Assembly: GCA_964596165.1 (NCBI GenBank)
Contig: CAZQTW010000017.1
Span: 1-64,000 of the forward strand
Reading direction: 5' to 3'
Origin: CAYUQT01 sp964596165
GTDB taxonomy: Bacteria; Planctomycetota; Phycisphaerae; UBA1845; JAFGLZ01
Length of the DNA stretch: 64,000 nt
In this document: positions 62,610 to 64,000 of the stretch, one piece after another
Numbering within the stretch: position 1 is the stretch's first letter
How the letters are laid out: each line of letters starts with the position of its first letter
Translations under genes and position numbers: made by a program
The notes under the pieces: model-generated
Told to the model about the DNA's origin: nothing
The model's input: the letters and a program-made list of their open reading frames with translations, nothing else
The model's database searches: none

Positions 62610-62816
62610 GCCCTGAAAGGGCGAAAGAGAATAGCCGGGGGCGAGCGAAGCGACGCCCCCGGTGCCCCACCCCCGGTCGCTTCTCAAGCCCTGAATGGGC
62701 GGACCAAGGCCCTGAGCTCGCCGGCATTCCTCGCCCGTTCAGGGCTAAAAAGAATATGGCCGGCCCTGTTTCCCGGGGGCTGCGCCCCCGGCTACTTTCT
62801 CACGGCCCTTCGGGCC
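62610..62816. repeat. Cluster of REP-like palindromes in a 600-bp intergenic region
   Basis: Six palindromic elements: GCCCT/AGGGC (62610-62622), a 9-bp stem CCGGGGGCG (62635-62643 with 62654-62662), GCCC/GGGC (62688-62700), a 15-bp inverted repeat with one mismatch (62687-62701 with 62732-62746), an 8-bp stem CCGGGGGC (62773-62780 with 62784-62791), and GGCCC/GGGCC (62804-62816). The rest of 62430-63032 shows no gene. These look like REP/BIME-type repeats that RAYT enzymes move. Confidence 0.65.
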
Positions 62817-63032
62817 TGACAACACGTTCGCTTTGGGGTGTTGATCCGGGGCGGCATTAGCACCCACATCGCGCGATCCACCCAACGTGTCACAGATCTA
62901 CGTAATAGGGGGTTCAAGGTGGGAGCCCTCGACTGGAGAGGTCGCCTCGTTTACGCTTCGGCGCGAGAGGAAGTCCCGGAATCGGGGGCCGATCCGAATC
63001 GTGCAGAGGCGTTGGATACGGGAGCGACCGGA

Positions 63033-64000
63033 ATGCGTATCTTGGCTGCAACCATCGTCGCCGCGGCGTGGCTCCCACGTGCGCAGCCATCGGCAGCAGC
63101 GACCGACAGAAACACTCCCACGACCACGGCAACAACGTCACGGCCCGCCGCCCGCGAAATACTCGTTGATGCCGACTATCCCGGCGGAAACATCCTCGTC
63201 GACAAGATCGAGAACGACGTGGTTCACGTTCGACCGGACCTGCGCGATACCGACGGATGGTGGTTCTACTGGAACTTTCGGGTCCGCGGCGCGGCGGGCC
63301 GAACGCTCGTCTTCACGTTCGGCGATCGCAGCCCGATCGGCGTCCACGGTCCGGCGGTCAGTTTCAACGGCGGGAAGTCCTGGTCGTGGCTGGGCAGTCA
63401 GGCCGTCGAGGGGGCCTCGTTCCGTCATGCATTCAGCCCAAGAATGAATGAAGTACGTTTCTGCTTCTGCATCCCCTATCAAGAAGCGGACCTCAGACAA
63501 TTCCTCGCCGGCCACGCGACGAACAAGTCACTGCGCGTCGAAACGCTCTGCAAAACGCGCAACGGCCGCACCGTGGAACGGCTTCACATCGGCAAGCTCG
63601 ACGGCAAACCGGAATACCGTGTCCTGGTGACCTGCCGCCATCACGCCTGCGAAATGATGGCCAACTGGTGCCTGGAAGGCCTCATCGAACAGATCCTGGC
63701 CCCCAACGCCCACGATGGCCAGTGGTTGCGTGAGAATGTCGAGTTCATGGCGATCCCCTTCATGGACAAGGACGGTGCGGAGGACGGCGACCAGGGGAAG
63801 AACCGCAGGCCACACGACCACAACCGCGATTACGCGGGCGAGAGCATCTACCCCGAGGTGCGTGAGTTGCGGCGTCTGGTGCCGACCTGGTCGCAGACCC
63901 GGCTCCGAGTGGCCATCGACCTGCACAACCCCCACATCAGGGGCCCGCACAATGAGGTGATCTACCAGGTCGGCAGCCGGAAGGCGGCCATCTGGAACGA
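63033..64000 (+). CDS. M14 zinc carboxypeptidase, cytosolic-carboxypeptidase-like (3' end outside window)
   Basis: A frame from ATG 63033 runs 322 codons to the window edge without a stop. The ribosome site is GGGAG about 8 nt upstream. Signal peptide about 1-20, Thr-rich linker, then an N-terminal beta domain (about 40-170; WWFYWNFRVRGAAGR, GPAVSFNGGKSW). The catalytic domain begins near 175, with the zinc-binding CRHHACE (H204xxE207), FMAIPFMDKDG, RPHDHNRDY and IDLHNPH. This matches the AGTPBP/CCP-like M14 subfamily found in planctomycetes, which in eukaryotes trims glutamate chains. The bacterial substrate is unknown. Confidence 0.85.
   Translation, partial: MRILAATIVAAAWLPRAQPSAAATDRNTPTTTATTSRPAAREILVDADYPGGNILVDKIENDVVHVRPDLRDTDGWWFYWNFRVRGAAGRTLVFTFGDRSPIGVHGPAVSFNGGKSWSWLGSQAVEGASFRHAFSPRMNEVRFCFCIPYQEADLRQFLAGHATNKSLRVETLCKTRNGRTVERLHIGKLDGKPEYRVLVTCRHHACEMMANWCLEGLIEQILAPNAHDGQWLRENVEFMAIPFMDKDGAEDGDQGKNRRPHDHNRDYAGESIYPEVRELRRLVPTWSQTRLRVAIDLHNPHIRGPHNEVIYQVGSRKAAIWN

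Noticed and set aside
62887..63447. 186-codon plus-strand frame over the M14 gene start
   Set aside because: Out of frame with the zinc-binding motifs; the frame from 63033 contains them and runs to the edge.
1..64000. CRISPR arrays, tRNA or rRNA genes, prophage, integrative element
   Set aside because: No regularly spaced repeats, no tRNA-like cloverleaf or T-loop motif, and no integrase, capsid or conjugation genes seen.

Overview
The window is GC-rich DNA (roughly 60-65% by eye) from what is most likely a planctomycete, probably of the class Phycisphaerae or a relative. This is inferred from gene content: a PEP-CTERM protein, several Gfo/Idh/MocA oxidoreductases (one with a twin-arginine signal), DUF2961, DUF6259 and DUF6263 proteins, a tandem-fused UvrA, a cytosolic-carboxypeptidase-like M14 protein and REP/RAYT elements. 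No rRNA, tRNA, CRISPR array, prophage or conjugative element was found.

Layout. 1-3.7 kb: the end of a PepSY-like exported protein, a DUF2961 glycan-acting protein, hisB and a TIM-barrel sugar phosphate isomerase. 3.8-11.7 kb: a UvrA region in which one gene encodes a single N-terminal half-UvrA and the next encodes C-half + N-half + C-half plus a two-repeat tail. A REP-flanked RAYT transposase gene lies exactly in the linker between the first two halves. 11.7-18.5 kb: a CBM9-like protein, a 66-residue membrane microprotein, a PHP phosphoesterase, two glycosyltransferases and a PEP-CTERM protein. 18.5-23.2 kb: two chemoreceptors sharing a 981-bp identical sensor segment. 23.5-30.7 kb: a V4R-domain sigma-54 activator divergent from a canonical -24/-12 promoter that heads an M20 hydrolase, an acetate kinase, a degenerate acetate kinase paralogue and gnd. 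30.9-34.1 kb: nucleotide-sugar aminotransferase, epimerase and flippase-like protein. 34.4-40.1 kb: DUF6263, a giant DUF6259 protein and a nitroreductase. 40.2-44.5 kb: glyA, an alpha/beta hydrolase, purN and an iron alcohol dehydrogenase. 44.6-53.4 kb: two Gfo/Idh/MocA enzymes, a lipoprotein hydrolase, a GH20 hexosaminidase, a double-domain GDPD and hisC. 53.5-64 kb: a zinc ribbon, a prenyl diphosphate synthase, a kinase/phosphatase pair, a TAT-exported oxidoreductase, a MntA/HepT pair with a frameshifted toxin, RNase R with a coupled membrane protein, a palindrome cluster and a truncated M14 carboxypeptidase.

How it fits together. Most genes are housekeeping or glycan metabolism (GH20, DUF2961, DUF6259, CBM9-like, oxidoreductases, nucleotide-sugar enzymes). 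The parts that most deserve a second look are the split tandem UvrA with its RAYT/REP insertion and unknown C-terminal repeats, the sigma-54/V4R operon with paired normal and degenerate acetokinases, the sharply bounded identical block in the chemoreceptors, and the overlapping kinase/phosphatase genes. All functional statements are from sequence reading; no database search or structure prediction was run.
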